From positions 1 to 64,000 of the forward strand of contig JAUNHC010000005.1 of assembly GCA_030524175.1 (NCBI GenBank): a stretch of DNA of 64,000 nt, written 5' to 3'. The notes under the pieces are model-generated. The model made no database searches and was not told the origin of the DNA. It saw nothing but the letters and a program-made list of their open reading frames with translations. Position 1 is the first letter of the stretch; every line of letters starts with the position of its first letter. Positions 9,470 to 17,777 of the stretch are shown in pieces. Origin of the DNA: Eubacteriales bacterium (GTDB lineage Bacteria > Bacillota > Clostridia > Lachnospirales > Lachnospiraceae). Both the position numbers and the translations under genes were made by a program.

Positions 9470-9652
9470 TTACATCTGTTTTCGAACTATGCGGTATTCA
9501 TCTCCCATCTGAAAATAGGGACATGCCGGAAAATTACCTGAAATGAACCTGGCCATCTCATCCTCATCCAGGTTCATTTCACAGGTATAGCATTCATAGT
9601 CCTCATCATATACATAATTCCCGCATAATTCACAATTGGTTTTACCCTTCAT
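9470..9652 (-). CDS. small zinc-ribbon-like protein, DUF6472 type
   Basis: A 60-residue protein with two CxxC pairs (CELC and CYTC) and a later single Cys (ACPYF), a likely zinc-binding fold: NCELCGNYVYDEDYECYTC. It resembles the small DUF6472 family of Lachnospiraceae; function unknown. Its ATG lies inside the last codons of yaaA (11-base overlap), so the two are translationally coupled. Confidence 0.75.
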   Translation of the reverse strand: MKGKTNCELCGNYVYDEDYECYTCEMNLDEDEMARFISGNFPACPYFQMGDEYRIVRKQM

Positions 9653-10421
9653 TTACTGCATCCTCCTTAAGATATGTATAAACCGTGTCCGTTGAATATT
9701 CAGGCCGGTAAGCAAATCCCAGCCCTTGAAATGCTTTCAGTCCCTCCGGCCGGGTGACTCCTTCTGCCGCAAGATATCTTACCATCTCACCTCTGGCCAT
9801 CTTGGCAAGTGTACCCTTCTGCATGATCTTCCCTTCTTTCAATTCCCCGAAAACGCAGGTGATAAACAACATCCCCGGGTTCAGCCACGACTCGATACAT
9901 TTGGAATACTCTTTGCTTGCCAGATTGAGGATCCAGTCACTGCCGCACTCGATTTCCTTGTATATCTCTTCTCCCCAGAAATCATAGAGATTTTTATATG
10001 CCCGGGAGCTTCTCTGAGGAAATACGGAAATCTTTGCCTGCATCTCCAGCCGGTAAGGCACAACTCCGTCTAAAGGCTTGGCCACTCCATAGAATCCTGA
10101 CAGAATCCGCAGATGCTCCTGAACAAACTCCCATTGGCCGGACTCAAAGACATTAGGGGCCATATACTGATACTGGATACCCTCATAGGACAACAAGGCC
10201 GGAGTAGGATTTCTCCTTAGATCCATATGGGCGAAGCGTTCATAATTAAGCCTTGCTATCTTATCATTACAGGCCCACAGCTTTTTTGCTTCTTCATAGG
10301 TAAGCCCTTTGATATGATCCATTAATCTTTCTGTCTTATCCATAAAGACAGGAAATCCCTGATATTCCATAATATCGGTTTCCGTATTCATTTTTTTGGC
10401 AGGGGAAATGATAATTTTCAT
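9642..10421 (-). CDS. yaaA: peroxide stress protein YaaA (DUF328)
   Basis: A 259-residue member of the UPF0246/YaaA family, almost the same length as E. coli YaaA (258). The family start MKIIISPAKKMN and motifs such as LYDFWGEEI and NLASKEYSK are present. E. coli YaaA lowers intracellular free iron during peroxide stress and binds DNA with a helix-hairpin-helix-like fold; the role here is by homology. It starts 18 bases after marR with its own AGGAG, so marR-yaaA-DUF6472 is one operon. Confidence 0.93.
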   Translation of the reverse strand: MKIIISPAKKMNTETDIMEYQGFPVFMDKTERLMDHIKGLTYEEAKKLWACNDKIARLNYERFAHMDLRRNPTPALLSYEGIQYQYMAPNVFESGQWEFVQEHLRILSGFYGVAKPLDGVVPYRLEMQAKISVFPQRSSRAYKNLYDFWGEEIYKEIECGSDWILNLASKEYSKCIESWLNPGMLFITCVFGELKEGKIMQKGTLAKMARGEMVRYLAAEGVTRPEGLKAFQGLGFAYRPEYSTDTVYTYLKEDAVNEG

Positions 10422-10438
10422 TGGTTTACTCCTGTTTT

Positions 10439-10885
10439 CTATTTCAGCTTGGGAAGAAGTTCTCCCAGGACCTCCACAGCCCCGTTCAGCTTCTGAAGCT
10501 CTTCTTCTGTAAGCCGTTCCTCCAGCATCTGTATAAAAGCTTTGTTTTTCAGATAATATTCATCCAGATATTTTATGGCATCGGGCGTCAGCCGGATCCA
10601 TATTGACCTGCGGTCTTCTTTATTATATACACGTTCCACAAACCCATGAACACAAAGCTTGTCTATCAGTTTCGTCACCTGCTGCTTGGGAACCTTCAGT
10701 TGTGCAGCCAGCTCTGACATGGTAACAACACCGCACATTTTCAGCGTTTCCAGGCAATAATATGTTTCCAGGCTCATCTCCCTGTTAAGAGATTCTCTAA
10801 AAGGCCTGACGAGCCTGGAATTCCAATTGGGCATCGCCAGCAGCAAATTTTGTACAAACCTTTCTGAAATCTTTTGTGCTTTCAT
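10439..10885 (-). CDS. MarR family transcriptional regulator
   Basis: A 148-residue winged-helix repressor-type protein. The helix-turn-helix is at about residues 52-80 (VVTMSELAAQLKVPKQQVTK) and the wing carries the family motif NKEDRRSIWIRLT. I chose the ATG at 10885 because GGAGAAGAG lies just upstream; an in-frame ATG at 10906 would consume that site. It is first in an operon with yaaA and divergent from the FUSC membrane protein at 11091. By context it may control both. The 205-base divergent region is AT-rich, with no clear palindrome that I could fix. Confidence 0.9.
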   Translation of the reverse strand: MKAQKISERFVQNLLLAMPNWNSRLVRPFRESLNREMSLETYYCLETLKMCGVVTMSELAAQLKVPKQQVTKLIDKLCVHGFVERVYNKEDRRSIWIRLTPDAIKYLDEYYLKNKAFIQMLEERLTEEELQKLNGAVEVLGELLPKLK

Positions 10886-11090
10886 CTCTCTTCTCCACAT
10901 TGACAAATTTTTAAAATAGTGCTATTGTTTTCAATTAGTAAATAATCTATGACTATCATTTTTATATGATTTTATCATTATACAAGTAAAGCCGTACTTT
11001 ATCAATACTTATTCATGTGAGGATCAGGGTGACTGTATCCTTTTACCCCCGGCCTCATCATACAATAAAACAAAGGAGATGCATAGATTT

Positions 11091-12836
11091 ATGAACAGCC
11101 GAAAATGGCATATACCCGAAGTAATTAAAAAGAATTTCCGTTTCAGCACCCTAAGCTTTATTTTCATTATTTTATATGTAAATATCTTTCAGACTGTATT
11201 AGGCGGTGAAAATTCTATTGTGGGCGTTATTTTTACCATTATGATGTCCGCATCCATGGTCCGCGACCTCACCGCCACACCTTTGCGGCATCTGGCAGCC
11301 CAGTCTCTGGTGCTGGTATGGATGGCTGTTGCCGCATACTGGGTGACGGTGCTCCCTGCACCTCTGTCCCTTTTTGTCAATTTTACCACATTACTGTTGA
11401 TTTTGTATGCATTTACATACGAATATTCCAGCCACAAATATTTTCCATATATACTCTCCTATCTGTTCCTCATATTTATATCGCCTGTAAATGCGCAGCA
11501 GCTTCCCAGACGAATACTCGCCATGTTGGTAGGTGCAGCTTCCATTATATTGTATCAATGGTTTATGGGACGGAAACGGGTACAGGAAACCGCCAGAGAT
11601 GTACTGACTGAAATGATCGATGATATCTGCCGGTTTATTTCTTACCGTCTAGGCAGGGAAGATAAAAGCCCTGACTTATCAGACATACGCCATAAGCTCT
11701 GCCGTCTGGGCCAGTCTGTATATGACCGCAGGAAAAAAGTCCTATGTATATCAGATGCCGGCTTCTCTATGGTAGCGGCAGGCAGAGGGCTGGAACATCT
11801 GCTGATTCTTATACATGAAATGCCGGAGATAAAAAGTCAGCAGGAAAAAAACTATCTTTTAGAAATATGGGAACAGTTGAAAATATATCGTTCCTTCCTG
11901 CAGCAGGAGATAACCGAATTACCCTCATTCAGCAATTTTCCCTTGTCTCATGAAAGCAACGGAAAAAATACCAGATTATTCTATAATACTTTGTTTTACA
12001 TCCACGACAGGCTTACTCATATGACAGACCCCCAAAGAAAAAACAGATACCGGGAAACTGCACTGTCCTTTAAGCTCCGTCTTCAGGCAGCTATAGACTG
12101 GAGTCCTGTTCGGGCAATCTATGCCTTACGGACAGCCCTGCTTCTGTCCTGCGCCACTTTGGCCGTACAGTCCCTGGGTCTGCCCCATGGAAAATGGCTG
12201 CTGTTTACACTGGCTTCTGTATCTCTTCCCTATGCCGACGATGTTCCGGTAAAAATGAAGAAACGTATTCTTGCCACTATAACAGGCGGCATAATCTCTG
12301 TTATCATTTATTCTCTGGTTCCTTCCGCTGCCGGACGGACTGCTGCCATGATGCTCTCCGGATATGTTTCTTTCTATTTCAGTGACTATACGGAAACCTT
12401 TGCCTGCTCCACTGTGGGCGCACTGGGAGGCGCAGTATTTATGGATGCCTTCGGTTTCCGGGCAGTGGGCAGTGTGCTCCTCATAAGACTTGGTTATATC
12501 CTGATCGGCGCCGTAGCTGCCTATATTGCAAACTGCCTGATCCTGCCTTACAACCGCTCCAAGGCTACCCGTCAGCTCTGGAAAAAATACACCTCAGCCG
12601 CTGAACTTCTCACCAAAATATGCAGCGGAGATCATATAGACCTTCAGTTATATTATAATCTTGTAATACAGGCTTATATGCTGGAGGAAAAACTGACTCA
12701 AAATGCCCGCCTTGAAGAATGGAAGGATTTTCCCGCTTTATTGGCACAGTACCAGGACATGCTCCGCCATGCCCACAGAAAAATGATCAATGGCAGGGCA
12801 GATGCTCCTCTGTTTGAATCAGGCCACCTGGCCTGA
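11091..12836 (+). CDS. FUSC family membrane protein (aromatic acid exporter-like)
   Basis: A 581-residue protein with two hydrophobic blocks (about residues 20-155 and 355-490), each followed by a soluble helical region. This is the duplicated layout of FUSC/YccS/AaeB-type exporters. The second block starts RAIYALRTALLLSCATLAVQ, matching the conserved family entry helix. The ATG at 11091 is preferred: the AAAGGAG site abuts an upstream ATG at 11079 too closely, whereas 12 bases separate it from 11091. It is divergent from marR, a common pairing for exporters of aromatic or toxic acids. The substrate is unknown. Confidence 0.85.
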   Translation: MNSRKWHIPEVIKKNFRFSTLSFIFIILYVNIFQTVLGGENSIVGVIFTIMMSASMVRDLTATPLRHLAAQSLVLVWMAVAAYWVTVLPAPLSLFVNFTTLLLILYAFTYEYSSHKYFPYILSYLFLIFISPVNAQQLPRRILAMLVGAASIILYQWFMGRKRVQETARDVLTEMIDDICRFISYRLGREDKSPDLSDIRHKLCRLGQSVYDRRKKVLCISDAGFSMVAAGRGLEHLLILIHEMPEIKSQQEKNYLLEIWEQLKIYRSFLQQEITELPSFSNFPLSHESNGKNTRLFYNTLFYIHDRLTHMTDPQRKNRYRETALSFKLRLQAAIDWSPVRAIYALRTALLLSCATLAVQSLGLPHGKWLLFTLASVSLPYADDVPVKMKKRILATITGGIISVIIYSLVPSAAGRTAAMMLSGYVSFYFSDYTETFACSTVGALGGAVFMDAFGFRAVGSVLLIRLGYILIGAVAAYIANCLILPYNRSKATRQLWKKYTSAAELLTKICSGDHIDLQLYYNLVIQAYMLEEKLTQNARLEEWKDFPALLAQYQDMLRHAHRKMINGRADAPLFESGHLA

Positions 12837-12904
12837 TCATCCATAAAGCATTTATTACATGTGCGTAATATTAAAATAAATTTCTTGTAACACAAAATTT
12901 TCTA

Positions 12905-12934
12905 TTGTGTATTAAATATGTTATTTGGTATAAT
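12905..12934 (+). promoter_or_regulatory. probable promoter of the sulfotransferase gene
   Basis: TTGTGT (12905-12910), 18-base spacer, TATAAT (12929-12934). It would give a leader of about 260 nt containing the hairpin at 12955-12998 and a possible second hairpin (GCCTGT...ACAGGC, about 13023-13046). Otherwise I see nothing in the gap 12837-13203. Confidence 0.5.
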
Positions 12935-12954
12935 AAAGAATAATTACGGACCCG

Positions 12955-12998
12955 GAGCGTGTTTAAGGTTTGCCGAAAGCAATTTTCAAAGACGCTCT
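12955..12998. repeat. second dispersed hairpin family, copy B
   Basis: GAGCGT (12955-12960) pairs with ACGCTC (12992-12997). The right arm matches 8503-8520. It lies in the leader region of the sulfotransferase gene. Confidence 0.6.
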
Positions 12999-13203
12999 AA
13001 GGGCAAGTAATTATCCGTTATTGCCTGTTTGTGCCCTAAGACAGGCATGCTTTATGAACCATTCTGCATAAACTTCCACAGAAAATTCACTGCATTTCTT
13101 CCCAGATTCCAATTTCTTCCCACCGGAATGTATGCAGGTGAATATTTTTTTCTGATTTGTAGAATGAATAATGCATATGCACAAAGAAAGGAAAGGAACT
13201 CAA

Positions 13204-14784
13204 ATGGACAAGAAAAAACGCACAGGTCTCATTGTGGCGCTGGTGATCATCTGCGTGGCTGCAGTTGCTGTATTTATAAAAGGGACATCCATGTACCGCA
13301 ACACACACCAGAAGCTCAATGACATTCTGGCCTATACCACTCCCCAGACTCCGGCTGCGGATCAGCCGTCTTCAAAGGAACTGACACTCATTATCAATAA
13401 CGAAGCCGTCACCCTCAATCTGACAAAGGCTAATGAGACTTATAACTGCCCAACCTTAAACACTGAATTTGACACTGTGATCACAACCACCGATACAAGT
13501 CATGAAGTCTCTGTCAATGATCAGGCTATGAAAGACGGAGCTTTGAATCTCAAGCTTGACTCTATCAATTCAGATACAAAAATCACTGTCGACGTGGACG
13601 GAACTTCATTCTATCTGCGCACATTGCCGGAAGACTTTCCTGCCGTCACACCCCAAGGTGAGAGTTCCCGGGATGGTTACTACTACACAACCATGGGAAA
13701 CTATGTGGTAAAATTCGACAGCAAGGGACAAGTAGTTTTCTTCCGTAAAGCAAACGCTAAAAATGCAGGACCGTTCCGCCGTAATGAAATTGACGGAGAG
13801 GTTATATATTCTTATCTGGAAGGCAGATCTTCCTCCACGTATGTTCCGCTCTCCGAAATCGGATACCGCCAGACAGCATTGATTCTTCTGGATGAGCAGT
13901 ATCAGAAGATTGATGAAGTGCCATATATGGCAAACACAGAGAAGGTTCCTGCCAACTATCCTCTTGAAAATCACGACTATCTGATTTTAGGGAAAAACCA
14001 TTACATTCTCACCACCTATGCAGGCAGGAAGGTGAATAACATACCTCCAACTGTGGAAGGCTATGAATACGGTGCAAATGTTGTTGCCTGTATTTTCCAG
14101 GAAGTAAAGGACGGCGAATGTATCTTTGAATGGGATTCCACTGACCATCCGGAATTGTATGCTGCCAGCCGTGAAGCCGGGGACTACACTAACGATTCCA
14201 GAATATGGGCTGACTATGTCCACTTTAATGCAGTTGCAGTGGACCCTAAGGACAACAATTTCATCTGTTCCTACCGGAACCTTGACAGCATTGTGAAAAT
14301 CGACAGGGAAACAGGAGAGATCATCTGGGTTCTCGGCGGTGATCTTGATGATTTCGGTCTTACTGAGGATCAGCAGTTCCATCGCCAGCACAATGTAACT
14401 GTCACAGATGACGGTTCCATTCTTCTCTTTGACAATGGATGCCTGACTAATGTTCTCGGTTATCCTGAAATGTCCAGCAAAGAGAAAGCAGAAGGTGAAG
14501 CCAGCCAGGTTTCCAGAGGACTTAAGCTGACGCTGGACGAAGAGAATATGGAAGTTACGGCAATGAAGGAATACAAGGTAGAGAACTTCTATGCTGCAAC
14601 CATGGGTTCTGCCCAGATTCTTGATGACAGTACCGATACAGTCCTGCTGGGCTGGGGCGGCAAATCAAGAACCGGCATGCCCTTGTTCCAGGAAGTAAAC
14701 TGTCAGGATAAGGTTGTAAATTTCGAGCTTCTGTGCAATGATACAGATGTCAACTGCTACCGTGTCACCTATTACGACAAATAA
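13204..14784 (+). CDS. aryl-sulfate sulfotransferase (ASST-type)
   Basis: Moves sulfate from a phenyl sulfate donor to another phenol without PAPS. The ATG at 13204 follows AAAGGAA and gives 526 residues. An N-terminal membrane anchor (TGLIVALVIICVAAVAVFIK) places the domain outside the cell. A small beta domain comes next, then the six-bladed propeller. Conserved features are HFNAVAVDPKDNNFICSYR, IDRETGEIIWVLGG and HRQHNVTVTDDGSILLFDNG, whose QHN histidine corresponds to the catalytic His of E. coli ASST. No DsbA/DsbB-like partner is nearby. A terminator separates it from apbE. The natural substrate in this organism is unknown. Confidence 0.9.
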   Translation: MDKKKRTGLIVALVIICVAAVAVFIKGTSMYRNTHQKLNDILAYTTPQTPAADQPSSKELTLIINNEAVTLNLTKANETYNCPTLNTEFDTVITTTDTSHEVSVNDQAMKDGALNLKLDSINSDTKITVDVDGTSFYLRTLPEDFPAVTPQGESSRDGYYYTTMGNYVVKFDSKGQVVFFRKANAKNAGPFRRNEIDGEVIYSYLEGRSSSTYVPLSEIGYRQTALILLDEQYQKIDEVPYMANTEKVPANYPLENHDYLILGKNHYILTTYAGRKVNNIPPTVEGYEYGANVVACIFQEVKDGECIFEWDSTDHPELYAASREAGDYTNDSRIWADYVHFNAVAVDPKDNNFICSYRNLDSIVKIDRETGEIIWVLGGDLDDFGLTEDQQFHRQHNVTVTDDGSILLFDNGCLTNVLGYPEMSSKEKAEGEASQVSRGLKLTLDEENMEVTAMKEYKVENFYAATMGSAQILDDSTDTVLLGWGGKSRTGMPLFQEVNCQDKVVNFELLCNDTDVNCYRVTYYDK

Positions 14785-14803
14785 ATACGGAAATTTTATT
14801 CCA

Positions 14804-14836
14804 GGCTGCTGCAAAAGGCATTTGCAGCAGCCTTTT
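14804..14836 (+). terminator. terminator between sulfotransferase and apbE
   Basis: A perfect 12-bp stem (GGCTGCTGCAAA, loop AGGCA, TTTGCAGCAGCC) followed by TTTT. It ends only two bases before the apbE Shine-Dalgarno, so it may also act as an attenuator or affect apbE translation. Confidence 0.8.
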
Positions 14837-14848
14837 CAGGAGAAAAAT

Positions 14849-15943
14849 ATGATATCAAACTTCCATAAACCATACCGTCCAAAGCTTAAAGGAAAATATT
14901 TCTTTCCCGTGCTTTTCATATTTTGTTTAGTCCCTGTCTTTTTAGGGGGATGCGGCCGGGTAAAGACAGATAACCCGGTAAAGGCAACAAGCTTTAAACT
15001 GAATACTGTTGTACAGGTAACACTTTATGATGCACCGGACCCCTCACTGGCAGACAAGAGTCTTAAACTCTGCGATAACTATGAGGCCGTCTTCAGCCGT
15101 ACCTCAAAGGACAGCGAATTATATAAACTTAATCACCGGGAGCTTCCCCTTGTCCAAGGAACCTCTGACACATACCAGGTATCCGAGCCTCTGGCAGAGC
15201 TGCTTTCCCTTGGTCTTAAATATACAGAAGAATCAGATGGCGCTTTTGATATAGCTATCGCACCTCTGACCTCCTTATGGGATTTTACCTCTGAAAATCC
15301 CCAGGTACCGGACACCGGCGAAATAAACAAGGCTGTATCCGCCAGCAGCAGCAAGGGCGTAAGTATTGACGGCAGAAATGTGACCCTGGAGTCCCCGGAT
15401 ACCCAGTTTGATCTGGGAGCCATCGCAAAAGGTTACATTGCGGACAGGATGAAAGATTTTCTCGTATCAGAGGGCGTGAAAAGCGCCGCTATCAACCTGG
15501 GAGGCAATGTACTATGTATCGGGGAAAAATCCCAGGGAGTTCCCTTTAAAATCGGGGTACAGAAACCCTTTGCAGACCGCAATGAAACCATCGCCGTTAT
15601 GGACATCACAGATAAAACTGTTGTATCCTCCGGGATCTATGAGCGGTATTTTGAAAAAGACGGCACACTTTACCATCATCTGCTCAATCCTAACACTGGT
15701 TTTCCTTATGACAATGACCTGATCAGTGTCACCATTATCACTGATAACTCTGTTGACGGCGATGCCCTCAGTACCACCTGCTTTGCCTTGGGCTATGAAA
15801 AAGGCCTGGCCTATGCCCAGTCTCAGGACAACGTTGAGGCCATTTTCATCACCAAGGATTACCAAGTACATTATACAGAAAATTTCCGGGACAACATTAA
15901 CATTACCCTTACAGAAAATGATCCTGACTCAATACATTCCTAA
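14849..15943 (+). CDS. apbE: FAD:protein FMN transferase (ApbE), lipoprotein
   Basis: Attaches FMN covalently to Thr in extracytosolic flavoproteins such as RnfG, RnfD and NqrC. The ATG at 14849 has AGGAG six bases upstream; a longer frame beginning inside the previous gene is not used. A signal sequence ends in the lipobox LGGC, so it is membrane-anchored outside the cell. ApbE motifs include DLGAIAKGYIADRM (FAD/Mg site), INLGGNVLCIG and HHLLNPNTGFPYDND; 364 residues is normal. It is convergent with the Rnf-like cluster, whose RnfG and RnfD proteins are the obvious substrates. Confidence 0.95.
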   Translation: MISNFHKPYRPKLKGKYFFPVLFIFCLVPVFLGGCGRVKTDNPVKATSFKLNTVVQVTLYDAPDPSLADKSLKLCDNYEAVFSRTSKDSELYKLNHRELPLVQGTSDTYQVSEPLAELLSLGLKYTEESDGAFDIAIAPLTSLWDFTSENPQVPDTGEINKAVSASSSKGVSIDGRNVTLESPDTQFDLGAIAKGYIADRMKDFLVSEGVKSAAINLGGNVLCIGEKSQGVPFKIGVQKPFADRNETIAVMDITDKTVVSSGIYERYFEKDGTLYHHLLNPNTGFPYDNDLISVTIITDNSVDGDALSTTCFALGYEKGLAYAQSQDNVEAIFITKDYQVHYTENFRDNINITLTENDPDSIHS

Positions 15944-16702
15944 TATCATATAGATAATACCCATGGCGGTCATCTCCGCCGGGATTCCGGACAGGACCTT
16001 TCTTCTCAGAGTTCCTTCCTGCTGCTTTTTTACGGAAAAGAAAAATACAAGTGCAACAGCAGCAGAGACTGCCGCACCCAGTCCCTCCCCGAAAAGCGGG
16101 ATATCGAAAGGTCTTATATATACAACAGCCGGAATCACTGCAAGCCAGGAAATATACCCGTCACAGGCACAGGATCTGCCCAGTATAAGGCAGCTTACAG
16201 CCAATACAGTCCCTGCAGTAATGAAAGCAAACATAGCCTTCTGGAAACTTCCTGAAGCAAGTCCAATATCTGCAGCCGGATACAAAAATACTGTGCCCGA
16301 AGCCATAAATTCTCTGAACGCCCCTGCCGCGATCCATATGGCCCACACAACAGAGCATTCCCACATCAGCTCATTCATCTCACTCCTTTCCTTACTGCAG
16401 TAAATCTCTTCCCCTGCCAATATGCCCATGAAAGCGGTCATTGCAGTAAGGGCAAGGGATTTTTCCGTCCCAAGGGCATAAAAGGAAAGGTCAAAAGCCG
16501 CTTCTGTAAGGCTTCCCACTGCAATCCACAAACAAATCCGCACACTCCACCGGGGCAAAAAATCATCCAGAAAATTTCTGAGGAACATAGCCAGAACAGA
16601 AGCAAACACCAGAAGAATCCCTGCGGTAAACCCTTCCTGCATATTTCCGGAAAACAGAAATAATCCAAGGGCAAATGCCCCTGCCGGAAATGCTGCGGTC
16701 AT
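15929..16702 (-). CDS. RnfE/NqrD-like membrane protein, divergent
   Basis: A 257-residue polytopic protein with six to seven hydrophobic segments. It is last in a C-D-G-X cluster, where RnfE normally sits. The segment WIAAGAFREFMASG matches the RnfE/NqrD signature GAIREILGNG. The protein is longer than usual RnfE or RnfA (about 200) and has an extra C-terminal hydrophobic hairpin ending in a basic tail (VKKQQEGTLRRK). Neither a separate RnfA nor an RnfB follows. I prefer the ATG at 16702, behind GGGGGA; a GTG at 16717 overlapping the rnfG stop is possible. Its 3' end overlaps that of apbE by 15 bases. The assignment rests on position plus one motif. Confidence 0.6.
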   Translation of the reverse strand: MTAAFPAGAFALGLFLFSGNMQEGFTAGILLVFASVLAMFLRNFLDDFLPRWSVRICLWIAVGSLTEAAFDLSFYALGTEKSLALTAMTAFMGILAGEEIYCSKERSEMNELMWECSVVWAIWIAAGAFREFMASGTVFLYPAADIGLASGSFQKAMFAFITAGTVLAVSCLILGRSCACDGYISWLAVIPAVVYIRPFDIPLFGEGLGAAVSAAVALVFFFSVKKQQEGTLRRKVLSGIPAEMTAMGIIYMILGMY

Positions 16703-16716
16703 TTTCTTATCCCCCA

Positions 16717-17721
16717 CTATTTTCCAGCCTCCTGTAAAAATTCATACGCCAGGTTGATTCCCCGTGCCACTGCACTTGACGAAACCGTTGCCCCGGAGAT
16801 GCCGTCTACCTCCGAAGTCCCTTTTATAATACTTCCTGCTGCAGTGCTCTCCCCGTCTGCAGGAAGACCGGCTGCATCCCGCAGACACTGTTCTGCCAGA
16901 TTGAGAAATCCGCCTATGGAAATGCTCACACCGGAAACAGCATCTGTCTTTCCCTGTTCGTCCATATCAAAAATCTTAAGGGACTGGCTCTCCGTCAATG
17001 CTTGCCCCAAGGCTTCTGCCTGCTCCTTCCAGGTAAGTCCTTCTTCTGTCATCACATATTCCCCGGACTCTGAAAGAAGAGCTTTTGACTGTCCCTTATC
17101 ATCAACAGAATCCCAGCTCACCTGTGCGATTTTACCATCCCGGACAGTAAGAGAAACAATATCCGTAAAACCGCTGTCATCCGGTTCTCCCTTTGCCTCA
17201 TAGGTACCGTCCGAAAGCTCTGCTCCCTCCAGTTCGTCCGGCCCTCCGGAGTTCCCGGCAAAGGAAGTGCCGGACTCATCCCCGCTCTCCTTTTCTTTCC
17301 CAGCCGTACCGCTGCCTCCACCCAGGCTTACCGGGGCTTTCATACCTTCAAACTGGCTTAAAAATTCTGTTTCTGTTATCCTTGCCCCTAAACCTTCTGT
17401 TTCAGCCTGTTCCAAAACAGCAACACTGTCCAGAGTTTTTTTGTCTTTTTGAAAATTCACAGACATGGTAATGTCACCGCCGTAGCCCTTTGTCTTTACG
17501 ACAGTCTCATATCCGCCCTTTTTCAGACGTATTGCCTTCTCAATACCTTCTGCTCCGGACACATCCATCTCCTCCCCCTCAGCTTTCTGTCCCTCCCCAG
17601 AGGAACTGCCGCCCTGGCGCCCTCCGGTAATGGCCTTAGTGCCAAGGATCACCCCAAAAGCCAGAAGAGTGACAACCACAAGTCCAAGTATTCCCCGCAT
17701 ATTTTTGTTATCCACTTTCAT
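16717..17721 (-). CDS. RnfG-like flavoprotein with an inserted second FMN-binding domain
   Basis: A membrane-anchored flavoprotein of 334 residues; RnfG is usually about 200. After one transmembrane helix (about 10-30) the RnfG domain starts (YETVVKTKGYGGDI, EQAETEGLGARI, FLSQFEG). It is interrupted by a Gly/Ser-rich linker and a second FMN_bind-like domain (DGTYEAKGEPDDSGFTDIVS). The RnfG domain resumes only at the end with the flavinylation motif SGATVSS. The inner domain carries a degenerate site, SGVSIS, lacking the Thr. ApbE next door should load FMN on the C-terminal Thr. It sits 56 bases after rnfD and immediately before the RnfE-like gene. Confidence 0.85.
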   Translation of the reverse strand: MKVDNKNMRGILGLVVVTLLAFGVILGTKAITGGRQGGSSSGEGQKAEGEEMDVSGAEGIEKAIRLKKGGYETVVKTKGYGGDITMSVNFQKDKKTLDSVAVLEQAETEGLGARITETEFLSQFEGMKAPVSLGGGSGTAGKEKESGDESGTSFAGNSGGPDELEGAELSDGTYEAKGEPDDSGFTDIVSLTVRDGKIAQVSWDSVDDKGQSKALLSESGEYVMTEEGLTWKEQAEALGQALTESQSLKIFDMDEQGKTDAVSGVSISIGGFLNLAEQCLRDAAGLPADGESTAAGSIIKGTSEVDGISGATVSSSAVARGINLAYEFLQEAGK

Positions 17722-17777
17722 CCCTCCGAATATTTATTTTTTCCGCAAACCGCCGTTATTTTTATACTCCGTCCGGG

